From contig CACZAK010000025.1 in the NCBI GenBank assembly GCA_902779075.1, forward strand, positions 1 through 50,026: a stretch of DNA of 50,026 nt, given 5' to 3'. The notes beneath the pieces were generated by a model, which searched no databases, was not told the origin of the DNA, and saw only the letters and a list, made by a program, of their open reading frames with translations. Both the position numbers and the translations under genes were made by a program. This document shows, piece after piece, positions 27,301-34,774 of this stretch; the first letter of the stretch is position 1; every line of letters begins with the position of its first letter. This DNA comes from an uncultured bacterium (lineage in GTDB: Bacteria; Verrucomicrobiota; Kiritimatiellia; RFP12; UBA1067).

Positions 27301-30300
27301 GTGGTATGACGGCGCCGTCGCCTCCCTTGAATATCTTGCGGCAGAACTCACGGCACTCGGGAAGCCGCTCGATGTAGAAGTCCGCAAACGCCTCAAGCGC
27401 TTCGACACATCCGGCCGGCCCCGCCGCCCAGTACGTCATTTCGGTGTTGAGGTCGTTGTGGTAGTCGCCATGCCACGGCGGAAGCTTCCCGTCGTCCGCC
27501 GTCCACAGGCCCTGAAGCGCGAGCGGGGCGCATCCGGCGCGCGCGCCGGCCCCGTAGAGATAGATTGCGAAGTCGTAGAGGCGCTGCAATTTCGGGTCGG
27601 GGATGGACACTTCGCTCTCCGCATTGAACTTCGGCCAGAAAGCGGAACGCGGAGCATCACATGCGGGACGGAACCTCACGCCGGACTCGAAGTCCCTGTC
27701 GAACCTGTTGTCCGCGCCCTTGCGCCGCAAGCGCCTGTAAACCGCCTTGCCGTCGTCGATGGCGATTTCGGGCTCAGGATAGCCACCGAGCTCGGCGAAT
27801 GACGGATTCTTCACGAACACCTTGGAGTCAAACGTGACGCCGTCAGGGACACGCATGGAAAGGAGCGTATCGCCGTCGTCGAACCATGCGACAATGTCCC
27901 GGTCGCCGGACGGCGTCGCCACGGTCACCGTCGCGGAGGCGGTCGCGCCGTCGAGCCTGAAACGCCGTAGAGACTGTCCCTTGCCGAGCTTCAGCACGAA
28001 ACGCACGCCAGGAAGCTTCGTCGCTGAATCCCCCTTGTCGAAAATCTCCTTGCGCCGACCGTCATCCTTCTTCGTCACCGTGTCAACGAGCATATCCCAT
28101 GTGAAATTGGGAGAGTCGCAACATGTAGGCCAGATGTTATGCCAGAAGTCCGCACGGTCGAGAGTGACATTGAGCGTATTGCCGCCACCCCAGATAAGTG
28201 CGCCAGCGCTGCCGTTTCCCAGCGGAATGCCATCGTCCCACGAGGACACGGGAGCGACGAGGTCGAGAAGCGACTCGCCGTCATAATTGTCCCGCATGAT
28301 CAGCACATCCTTCCTGCGCGACGCGGGTGTGACGACAAGGTCTTTCAATTCGCCGTTCTCCACGCGGCCCTCAATGGTGGTGTTCTTCGGCGCGTGAAGC
28401 TTGAAGTCGCAGTTCCAGTCCTTCGGCCACGCGGGCAGAAGGAAGATCTTGTCGCCTTCGTACTGCATGAGCATCGACTGGATCGTGCTCAGGAAGATTC
28501 CGCCCTCGTCCTGGTCCGGACACCAGTTGAAGTTCGGGCCCCAGTACGCCGGCCAGCGGTAGATGTTCTTCGAGTGCGTGAGCGCGCGGCCCGCGATATG
28601 CACCCGCGCCTCCTCCGTCATGCCGAGATACGCCGCGTTCACCTCGTCCTGCGCCCAGCCGTGGTAGAGCTTGTACATGCGCCCCTCGCGGTACGAGTGC
28701 CGTCCGATCTCCACGTTCGGCTTCTCGAACGAGCAGAGCCGGAACGGGAACACGCAGTAGAGCTCCGGCGTCTCTAAGTTGTGGCGGCTCGCGAACTTGT
28801 CCGCCGGCGCGAACGCGACCTTGCCGCCGAGCTTGCGCGTGGGCAGTTCGGGGATGCGCGCGCGGATCTTCGCGAAGAGCGCGCGGTCGTCCTCGGAAAG
28901 GGCGCCCTTCGGCAGCGCGAGCAGCATCTCCGTCACGCACGTCAGGCCCGCGATCTCCGGCATCGGGTTCGTGCAGTTCCACCACATCTCCGTCGCCTGC
29001 GCGGGATGCATCAGGTAGCGTCCGTTCGCGTCGAGCTTGTAGTGCTCGTCGAAGTAGCGCACGTACTCGCGGACGGATGGCAGGGCCTTCGTCTTGAGCC
29101 ATGCGTCGTCTTGCGTGAAGGCGTAGTAGCGGAGAAGCATCAGCGAAAGTTCCAGCTGCCCCACCCATTCGTACTTGTGCCAGCCGCTCAACTGGAGCTT
29201 GTCCGTGCGGTCCTTCCACGCGCCCTTCTCGTATTGCAGAAAGCGATTGGCGCTGTACACGCTCAGGAAGTGGTCACCCCACGGCTGCATGCACTCCGGG
29301 AAGTACGCGCCGCCGTGGCCGAGGTACTTGCGCGTGCGCTTCACGTTGAAGTCGATGAGACCGCAATACATGTTGAACAGCGGCTGGAGCATGTCGAGGT
29401 CGCCGGACGCAAACATCGTGTAGTACGGCAGGCGCGTGTTCTGCCACCAGTAGCCATGTCCCCATTGGCGGTAGTCGGGATCGCCCTTGTGGGTCATCGT
29501 GAAGAGCGACCCGTTGAAGCGGATCGGGAGGCGTCCGCGTCCCGTACACCCGTTGAGGTAGCGCTGCGCGGCGTAGCGCAGCGTGATGGCCGCACACTCG
29601 TCCGTGACGCTCGCCGCGCCGAAGGCGCGTTCCAGAGGCACGCCATTTACGACGATCTTCGCGATGCCGTTTCGCGACACGACGACCTCGATCGCGGTCT
29701 TGCGTCCCGCGCGGAGCTTCGTCGGATGCGTGAACCAGTTATGCCCGGCGATAAGGCGTATCTGCCCGTTGAGCACGTCGACGAGGAATCCGTCGCCCCT
29801 CCCTGGCGTCGCGTTGTCGAGAAGCCGCTGCGGCTTCTCGAAACGATCCGTCATGAACGTGCACGCAAAGCGGAAGGCGTTGCCGTCGCGGCTGTCGCGG
29901 GTCGACCGCGCTACCGTATCGCCTACCTTGGGCACGCCTGAATACAGCACCTTCCCATCAAGCTCCACCTCGGCGGACACAAACGTGCCGAGGAAGCGGT
30001 TCCCGCCCTTGGAGTCGACGCCAATGCTCAGCGGCAGCTTGTCGTTGGTCGGCAATGCATACGGCTTGCGCGGCGCGTTCTTCGCCGCGTCGGACGGCGT
30101 CACGTCGATGTGGCTGCGGTCCCAGAACGAGCGCCAGGCGGCGATATGCGCGGCACGCTTTGCCTCCTCGCCGTCGATGGTCCAGCCGTCGCGGTCGAGC
30201 ATGTCGTTCGTGCGACGCAGCCATTCGGCCTCGTCCTTGCACGGGTGCAGGCACGTGATCGCGGTGAGGAAGAGGGTACGTGAAGGTACGTCGGATGACA

Positions 30301-31150
30301 ACAAGCGTACAACAGCAAGGTCGCCACCTTGTTGTTGTACGCTTGTTGTTTTCCCCCATCCCGCCCCGCCTTGTTGTTGTACGCTTGCTGTCTTCCCACA
30401 TCCCGCCCCACCTTGTTGTTGTACGCTTGCTGTCTTCCCCACGATCTTCCTCGTCACGCCGCCGAAGACTCGGTTCGAGAGCAGATCAGGTTTTCCGAGA
30501 TCGCCCGTCGCCTGATAGTAGTCGTAATACTTCATCATCTTCGCGACCGTCTCGTTCCGGTTCACGTGGCACCACCCGCCCGGCACGAGACGGTCGGCGT
30601 TGATCGTGAACGTGATCGGCTTGCCGTTTTCCGTCGCGCCGTCGAACTGGTTACCCAATCCACTTGCGCCGTACTGCTTTGATGAGGCAAACTCCTTTGA
30701 CCCGCCGGGGTAGAGACGCCAGTTGACGACTTTCGCCTCGACGTCCGGTGCACCCTTCACGTCGCACACGGCGATCGAATCCGTCCCCTGCTGGATGCGG
30801 TATCGCAGCGACACCGCCCGCCCGCCGCTCTTCCACGACGCCTCGAACTCGCCGCGCTCCATCGAGAGTTCCTGCCGGTACGTGCCCTCATCGACGGGCG
30901 ACTTCGTCTCGTAGTCGATTGCGCCAGTCTTCACGTGGCGTCCGCCCTCGTTCCACGAATCGGAGTTCTGAAGTACGGTGTGCAGCGTGCCGGCGGCGTC
31001 CAGCCACGCCATCGCGCCGACCTCGCCGTTGCCGAGCACCATCATGCCCTTCTCGTCTGCTGCCGGCGTGTCGAACACGATCGGTGCCGGCGCGTACGCA
31101 AGGGCAATTGACACGAGGCCAGCGGAAGCAATTAATGTTTTGATCTTCAT
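24368..31150 (-). CDS. 2260-residue three-module glycosidase (DUF5703/GH95-like, GH95-like, GH42-like)
   Basis: Signal peptide MKIKTLIASAGLVSIALAYA with AAGGA upstream. Module 1 (to about residue 940) is a (alpha/alpha)6-type glycosidase related to GH95/DUF5703 with an inserted LamG-like domain (IGVDSKGGNRFLGTF). Module 2 (about 950-1605) begins SSWDDGIPLGNGSAGALIWG and carries CSPEVGGNGNSCFLNANSSY and HRHPSHLIQVFPL, as in GH95 fucosidase/galactosidase relatives. Module 3 (about 1610-2260) looks like a GH42-type TIM-barrel beta-galactosidase relative with candidate acid NGPCGEHF and nucleophile FIDEGDD. RLDAAISAAAMCMAPLTA at the start of module 3 looks like a former signal peptide, so the ORF may result from fusion of three exported enzymes. 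A 42-bp repeat (30298-30441) is translated in module 1. Confidence 0.75.
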   Translation of the reverse strand: MKIKTLIASAGLVSIALAYAPAPIVFDTPAADEKGMMVLGNGEVGAMAWLDAAGTLHTVLQNSDSWNEGGRHVKTGAIDYETKSPVDEGTYRQELSMERGEFEASWKSGGRAVSLRYRIQQGTDSIAVCDVKGAPDVEAKVVNWRLYPGGSKEFASSKQYGASGLGNQFDGATENGKPITFTINADRLVPGGWCHVNRNETVAKMMKYYDYYQATGDLGKPDLLSNRVFGGVTRKIVGKTASVQQQGGAGCGKTASVQQQGGAGWGKTTSVQQQGGDLAVVRLLSSDVPSRTLFLTAITCLHPCKDEAEWLRRTNDMLDRDGWTIDGEEAKRAAHIAAWRSFWDRSHIDVTPSDAAKNAPRKPYALPTNDKLPLSIGVDSKGGNRFLGTFVSAEVELDGKVLYSGVPKVGDTVARSTRDSRDGNAFRFACTFMTDRFEKPQRLLDNATPGRGDGFLVDVLNGQIRLIAGHNWFTHPTKLRAGRKTAIEVVVSRNGIAKIVVNGVPLERAFGAASVTDECAAITLRYAAQRYLNGCTGRGRLPIRFNGSLFTMTHKGDPDYRQWGHGYWWQNTRLPYYTMFASGDLDMLQPLFNMYCGLIDFNVKRTRKYLGHGGAYFPECMQPWGDHFLSVYSANRFLQYEKGAWKDRTDKLQLSGWHKYEWVGQLELSLMLLRYYAFTQDDAWLKTKALPSVREYVRYFDEHYKLDANGRYLMHPAQATEMWWNCTNPMPEIAGLTCVTEMLLALPKGALSEDDRALFAKIRARIPELPTRKLGGKVAFAPADKFASRHNLETPELYCVFPFRLCSFEKPNVEIGRHSYREGRMYKLYHGWAQDEVNAAYLGMTEEARVHIAGRALTHSKNIYRWPAYWGPNFNWCPDQDEGGIFLSTIQSMLMQYEGDKIFLLPAWPKDWNCDFKLHAPKNTTIEGRVENGELKDLVVTPASRRKDVLIMRDNYDGESLLDLVAPVSSWDDGIPLGNGSAGALIWGGGNTLNVTLDRADFWHNIWPTCCDSPNFTWDMLVDTVTKKDDGRRKEIFDKGDSATKLPGVRFVLKLGKGQSLRRFRLDGATASATVTVATPSGDRDIVAWFDDGDTLLSMRVPDGVTFDSKVFVKNPSFAELGGYPEPEIAIDDGKAVYRRLRRKGADNRFDRDFESGVRFRPACDAPRSAFWPKFNAESEVSIPDPKLQRLYDFAIYLYGAGARAGCAPLALQGLWTADDGKLPPWHGDYHNDLNTEMTYWAAGPAGCVEALEAFADFYIERLPECREFCRKIFKGGDGAVIPPTMGYAAQPILGWTAYTLPPIHGIWAFNTFCDAWDYDPTPEKAAKYLAFGRELAAGLEHSWKVVDGVRKLTLSCSPEVGGNGNSCFLNANSSYERAILDSFYVWLSRLAEACGNADETVKWRSYVGTFGPPNVTKDGTLEISAGNPLKDSHRHPSHLIQVFPLTNVPCENGVDFVKSVEWWEGLGTGLWVGFSFPWAGCFEARLGRGDRAYRYLKDFARAFTARNGFNVNGDQLKCGLSRFTYRPFTLEANFGYARGIQEMLLSYDPHSNTYRLFPALPKEWDGKEVSFRNLRLPGGHRVSAKRAADGTITHEIVPNPRARSVPRLDAAISAAAMCMAPLTAPGAGWRVAELNGAPGLYHDGKPVAAMMFWQWEPQEKDSRDLSAAGMDIFAMFGSFPHYKHPYWRKDGSFGMEYQDSHIDKLLSWAPKASVLPRVFYTAPDWWSVANPGERHVYATPKKGAPARESFASLKCREELSPYYRRAVRHLMDRYGDHLMGIHVANGPCGEHFSWDVMLGGAARSGSSWGDLSEPMRQAFVLYLRTKYGNDVARLRDAFKDPKADFASVTLPGKEERCKSQDGWRDPAKGRRVLDYLECCNEVTAEMIDHYCGIVKDESKGMLPTLAFYGYVADDEWVCENDHRGISKMYLSKNLDMLSAPHTYKRRRLGEDGMQRQYLASAALHGKFFIDEGDDMTHLEKLKKHPDRRCTVNTMEESLALLYREFGMTVTHGTGLWYMDLTRGTFRDPQLVDAVGRMRKWSEVALRHDRSHHSEVAVISQPQSGFYTGQGGRFVGTVTQQLYVKQMGEFYRAGAPFDWYLAEDLDAVVKGKAKVVAFLDCQYLTDEQYALALKLKEQGRTLVFFHAPAYASQTALSWERVKRLTGGETYETLKMKSADELRAIYKAAGVHVYTDSDVVLSANSAWLMLHTREAGDYEIALPRRVRKITEITTEKPVAENADRFTWKLPKHSTAVFLLEH
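30298..30441. repeat. Inverted repeat plus three 42-bp direct repeats inside the giant glycosidase
   Basis: Arms of 23 nt (30298-30320 and 30327-30349, one mismatch) face each other around a 6-nt loop. The right arm begins the first of three 42-nt direct units (30327, 30369, 30411). On the minus strand they encode KTASVQQQGGAGCG, KTASVQQQGGAGWG and KTTSVQQQGG, staying in frame because 42 is divisible by 3. Confidence 0.9.
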
Positions 31151-31168
31151 TTTCTTTGTCCTTATTTT

Positions 31169-33316
31169 TCATGGTTCCAACATACAAGGAATCAACTCCC
31201 CGCCCACGCTCAATTCCGGCACGTCAGGCGTGCCGCCGACGATGAAATCGGCGATGTACGTACGGCGCATGCCGACAGTCGTGGGCGAAGCATGCGTGTG
31301 GAACACGATGCGCCATTTTCCGTCTTTGTCCTTGAACAGCGAATGGTGTCCCGTTCCGCGCAGACCGCGGAAACGACGCAGGATCGGATTCGACGCGGAT
31401 TTGCGCCACGGTCCCTCGGGCTTGTCGGCGAGCGCGTAGCCGACGGCGTAGTCGGGATCCCAGAAGGCACGGCCCGAATACGTGAGGACGTACTTCTTCC
31501 CAATCTTCACGACGAACGGCCCCTCGGTGATCGCGTTCCCCTCCCACGGCGTATCGGCGCGGAAGAGCATACGCGCGGTTCCCGGCTTGACGTGCAGCCA
31601 GTCCTTTTCAAGTTCGGCGAGCCAAATCGTGTTGCCTCTGTCAAAATGCACGTACACCATCCACGAGCGTCCGTCGTCGTCCACGAACAGCGAGTTGTCG
31701 ATGCCCGCGCGCTCAAGAAGCGGTTTTTTTTCGGCCTGGCGGAACGGCCCGAGCGGCGAATCCGCCACCGCCGCGCAGACATGTCCCTCGGCGGAATAGA
31801 GCATGACGAATTTCCCGTCGCGTTTGTAAACCTCAGGCGCCCAAAAGGAATGGTTACCGTATGAGTCGCTCTTGTGCAGAGCCAAACCGCCTGCGGCGCG
31901 TCCCTTCGAGAGCTTCCAATTCTTGAGGTCCTTCGACACGGCGACGGCGATGCCGTCACCGGCGTATGTTCCGTAGGCGTAGTACGTACCGTTGTCCAAC
32001 AGCACGAACGGATCGGCGAGCGCAAGCGTCGCGGTAGGTACGTACTGCGTCGGCTCCTTGCCGTCGAGCGGGACGCATACCACGACGTCAAAGGCGTCGC
32101 CCGCAGAACGCGGGCACTTCACGGTCTTGATCTCGTCGCCGAGCTTGAACGTGAACTCCTTCACCGACGGATCAAGGAAGTGGATGTAGAGCGTGTCGCC
32201 CTTGCGCGTGGTGACGACCTTGTCCCCAAGCGACACGCCGCCGGCTTTCGTACCGTAGATCGAGTCGCCGTTCTTCTCGAACCACTTGCCGATCCCCTCG
32301 AATATCTCTACGGCCTTCGCGGGAATCTGCCCCGAAGCGTCTGGCCCGATGTTAAGGAGAAGGTTGGAGCCCTTCGACGCGGCGCGGGCAATGAGCGCGA
32401 TGCACTCCTCCGGCGGACGGAACTTGTTCTGTCCGATCCGGTATCCCCACACGTCGTACTGGATCACGTCGCATTGCTCCGCCGGACGGTCGTCGAGGAG
32501 CGGCTGGTTCTTCGAGAACATCGTTCCCACGCCCGGCAGGTCGCGCTCGAAGAGCTGGATGTCCTCCTGCGGGCGCGGCGCGCGGTGGTTGTTGTTCGCC
32601 ACGAGCACCTGGCGCGAATGGATGAGGTCGAATATCTCGTCGAATCCCCAGTCGAACGTGCCGCCCCGGTCCCTGTCGTACTGGTCCCATTCGCAATCGA
32701 ACCAGATGTTGCCCGGATGGTAGTTGTCGAGAAGCTCCGTGATCTGCCCCAGCATGTACCGCTTGTACGAGGCGTAGTCGGGCTTCTGGTCCTTGGCGTA
32801 CGCCTTGAGCCACTTGCACGTTCTTCCAAGCGGATAGTCCCGGCGGTGCCAGTCCATCAGGGAATAGTAGAGGTTGAGCTGGATTCCCTCCGCCTTGCAC
32901 GCCTCGGCCAGTTCGCCGATGACGTCGCGCTTGAACGGCGTGGCGGCGATGTTGTAGCCGTCGTCGACCTTCGAGGGCCAGAGGGCGAAGCCGTCGCAGT
33001 GGCGCGCCGTGACGGTGATGTACTTCGCGCCGGAACGGCGGACAATCCGCACCCATTCGCGGGCGTTGAACTTGGACGGGTAGAAACCGTCAACGATGCG
33101 CTCGTAGGCGTCGCGGTCGATCTTCCCGTGCCACATGTAGCACTCGCCCTGCGCGTAGTAGGCGTAGAGGCCCCACACGATGAACACGCCGTAGCGCTGT
33201 TCGGCGAATTTCTCCCGCGCCTGGAGGTTCCACGCCTCGGGCCTGTATTCCGCAGCTGCCGCACAAAGCCCGGCCGCCAACACGGAGCACGCAATCAATG
33301 CTTTAGATTTCATCAT
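31169..33316 (-). CDS. GH29 alpha-L-fucosidase fused to a GH43 glycosidase
   Basis: A 715-residue protein with signal peptide MMKSKALIACSVLAAGLCAA; the second ATG at 33313 has the better-spaced AAGGAC. Residues about 25-390 are GH29 (RYGVFIVWGLYAYYAQ, HCDGFALWPSKVDD, nucleophile candidate D207 in NIWFDCEWD). Residues about 430-715 are a GH43 five-bladed propeller, with base D435 in LADPFVLLDNG, D540 in IDNSLFVDDDG and acid E598 in ITEGPFV. Fusion of an exo-fucosidase with an arabinosidase/xylosidase/galactosidase-type GH43 suggests a glycan where the two sugars are close. The promoter is at 33357-33385; the giant glycosidase starts 18 nt downstream, probably the same operon. Confidence 0.9.
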   Translation of the reverse strand: MMKSKALIACSVLAAGLCAAAAEYRPEAWNLQAREKFAEQRYGVFIVWGLYAYYAQGECYMWHGKIDRDAYERIVDGFYPSKFNAREWVRIVRRSGAKYITVTARHCDGFALWPSKVDDGYNIAATPFKRDVIGELAEACKAEGIQLNLYYSLMDWHRRDYPLGRTCKWLKAYAKDQKPDYASYKRYMLGQITELLDNYHPGNIWFDCEWDQYDRDRGGTFDWGFDEIFDLIHSRQVLVANNNHRAPRPQEDIQLFERDLPGVGTMFSKNQPLLDDRPAEQCDVIQYDVWGYRIGQNKFRPPEECIALIARAASKGSNLLLNIGPDASGQIPAKAVEIFEGIGKWFEKNGDSIYGTKAGGVSLGDKVVTTRKGDTLYIHFLDPSVKEFTFKLGDEIKTVKCPRSAGDAFDVVVCVPLDGKEPTQYVPTATLALADPFVLLDNGTYYAYGTYAGDGIAVAVSKDLKNWKLSKGRAAGGLALHKSDSYGNHSFWAPEVYKRDGKFVMLYSAEGHVCAAVADSPLGPFRQAEKKPLLERAGIDNSLFVDDDGRSWMVYVHFDRGNTIWLAELEKDWLHVKPGTARMLFRADTPWEGNAITEGPFVVKIGKKYVLTYSGRAFWDPDYAVGYALADKPEGPWRKSASNPILRRFRGLRGTGHHSLFKDKDGKWRIVFHTHASPTTVGMRRTYIADFIVGGTPDVPELSVGGELIPCMLEP

Positions 33317-33356
33317 TGTCCTTTATCTTATGTATCATAAATCAAGAAACGCGGTG

Positions 33357-33385
33357 ATTGTATCATATTTATCTAAACTGAGCAA
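33357..33385 (-). promoter_or_regulatory. Promoter of the GH29-GH43 transcription unit
   Basis: On the minus strand TTGCTC (33380-33385), 17 nt and TACAAT (33357-33362). The leader is about 35 nt and has AAGGAC before the start. Confidence 0.65.
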
Positions 33386-33573
33386 TGGTCTCGGCACAAG
33401 ATTTGGAAAAGTACAGTTTTGAGCCGAAACCGAACCGCGTGACTTGGACACCGTCGGAATGACCACAGATGTTGCTGGTATGTGAGGGTTTGTTTTAGAT
33501 TTCGCTTTTGTTTTTAGCCGTGTAGCCCGCCGCCTACGCTTCGCGCAGGAATATAAATGAGGATAACTTTGAT
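33386..33573. other. Intergenic region without recognised gene
   Basis: More AT-rich than the surroundings, with no convincing reading frame. It precedes the inverted repeat at 33574. Confidence 0.5.
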
Positions 33574-33672
33574 TACTTTCGCTATTGGAAAATTAGGAGT
33601 TTCGGAGTTAATGAGAGTATTTAAAGAAAACTCCCGTTCTCCAAGACTCCAAAACACCCAACAGCGAAAGTA
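33574..33672. repeat. Inverted repeat with 15-bp arms enclosing GGAGTTT-rich sequence
   Basis: TACTTTCGCTATTGG (33574-33588) and CCAACAGCGAAAGTA (33658-33672) pair with one mismatch. The 69 nt between contain shorter inverted matches (GGAGTTT, later AAACTCC). It may be a small non-coding mobile element or a large hairpin. Confidence 0.65.
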
Positions 33673-33733
33673 AAAACGCAAATTATAGTTAAGTTATAGG
33701 CAAGAACATGTAGAACGTGTAGTTGGGCGCGGA

Positions 33734-33838
33734 CTACTTGACGATGATCATGAGGCCGCTTGCCGTGCGCTTGATCGTCACACCGGGAACGGTCTTCACG
33801 TAAACGTTTGAATAACGGACGATTTGTGAAGTCCGATG
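33734..33838 (-). pseudogene. C-terminal remnant of a surface protein ending SGLMIIVK
   Basis: After an in-frame stop at 33839-33841 the minus strand reads SQIVRYSNVYVKTVPGVTIK and then RTASGLMIIVK-stop. The end matches the C-termini of the two giant exported proteins (GFIIIVK, GLVIIVK). The rest of the gene is absent; short AGTCCGA repeats lie just upstream. Confidence 0.65.
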
Positions 33839-33929
33839 TCAGAAGTCCGAAGTCCTTCCAACGCGCCCGCACGCGGCGTTTTATCGCGGTTCCGTGCGGT
33901 TCTGTGGAGGGTGGCGGTCATGGTGTGGT

Positions 33930-34118
33930 TTATGCCGTTGCGGGTGCGGGCGCGATACGCGCTATCGGTAGTCGGACGTACCGACGCCCCTTTGCTTCCG
34001 CCATGCGCTGGCGTTCTGCAACGGCATCCGCCAAGCGATAGACATTATGACCATACCGTTCCGAAATCTTCCGCCTGACGGCATAGATTTCCTCCAAAAC
34101 AGGATCGTATGCATTCAT
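33930..34118 (-). CDS. Small putative antitoxin paired with the PIN protein
   Basis: 62 residues starting MNAYDPVLEEIYAVRRKISE, with YGHNVYRLADAVAERQRM and a basic-hydrophobic tail YVRLPIARI. Similar short proteins commonly accompany PIN-domain genes. The ATG at 34118 follows the PIN stop at once; a slightly longer start at 34130 would overlap it. The role as antitoxin is inferred from pairing. Confidence 0.7.
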   Translation of the reverse strand: MNAYDPVLEEIYAVRRKISERYGHNVYRLADAVAERQRMAEAKGRRYVRLPIARIAPAPATA

Positions 34119-34119
34119 G

Positions 34120-34635
34120 TCAATTTCCATAGCCGAACTCCTCCTTTCGATTGAGGAACTCCTCTGGTGTTATGATTATCGGGCATTGATAACCCGCATC
34201 TCTTATGATTGACGCTGTTTTCGGAAGCGTGACCGGATTTGCCATGTGACGGCAATTCCAAGTCAACAGGACATCCATCCCGTAAACAGCCGCTGTCGCT
34301 ATGTGGGAAGCATCCGTTGTTTCATCTTCTGGCACCGCGTGATTGCGCATCAGCGAATCTGCAAGTGACAATACCTCACGAAGCGTACCGTCAAGCCACG
34401 TCGAATCTGCCATACTTGCAAGACGACGATCTGCAAACTCTGCATTTCCGTCACTTGATTCGTCTTCGACATACTGCGACACGTAGATATCGCACGTTGG
34501 CGCAATGTCCTGCCACCATTGGTGCGTCAAAGCCTGCTTGACGGCAATATGAGACAACGGAGTTCTGCCGCCGTTCAGGTAGCTCCAGAACGTCGTCTCG
34601 CAATAGACCTTCAATCTCTGTTTCGCCTCTTCCAT
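34120..34635 (-). CDS. PIN-domain toxin
   Basis: From the ATG at 34635 (a GTG at 34656 is an alternative) the protein has 171 residues, starting MEEAKQRLKVYCETTFWSYL. Acidic positions typical of PIN ribonucleases appear as E in CETTFW, E in YVEDESS, D in TTDASHIATA and N in TWNCRHMANP. VapC-like toxins cleave RNA in the cytoplasm and are held by the partner encoded downstream. The promoter is a near-consensus TTGACA/TAAAAT at 34676-34705. The toxin-first order is unusual for vapBC but normal for this subgroup. Confidence 0.8.
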   Translation of the reverse strand: MEEAKQRLKVYCETTFWSYLNGGRTPLSHIAVKQALTHQWWQDIAPTCDIYVSQYVEDESSDGNAEFADRRLASMADSTWLDGTLREVLSLADSLMRNHAVPEDETTDASHIATAAVYGMDVLLTWNCRHMANPVTLPKTASIIRDAGYQCPIIITPEEFLNRKEEFGYGN

Positions 34636-34675
34636 GGTTTTTCCGCCCGAGGGCACATCGCCCCAAGCGGCACGT

Positions 34676-34705
34676 ATTTTACACTATTTCCTTTTTTAGT
34701 GTCAA
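34676..34705 (-). promoter_or_regulatory. Promoter of the PIN toxin-antitoxin pair
   Basis: On the minus strand perfect TTGACA (34700-34705), 18 nt and TAAAAT (34676-34681). Confidence 0.8.
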
Positions 34706-34774
34706 GGGACGGGCGGACAAAAACTTTCCGGGAAAGCACATTTTTGTGCCGACGCCGAAAAAGATGCTTGCCCG
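34702..34774 (-). terminator. Possible terminator after the 34775-37828 gene
   Basis: Downstream of the stop the minus strand has GCACAAAAATGTGC, then CTTTCCCGGAAAG followed by TTTTTG. Each forms a short stem, and the second has a T-run. The stems are weak. Confidence 0.35.
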
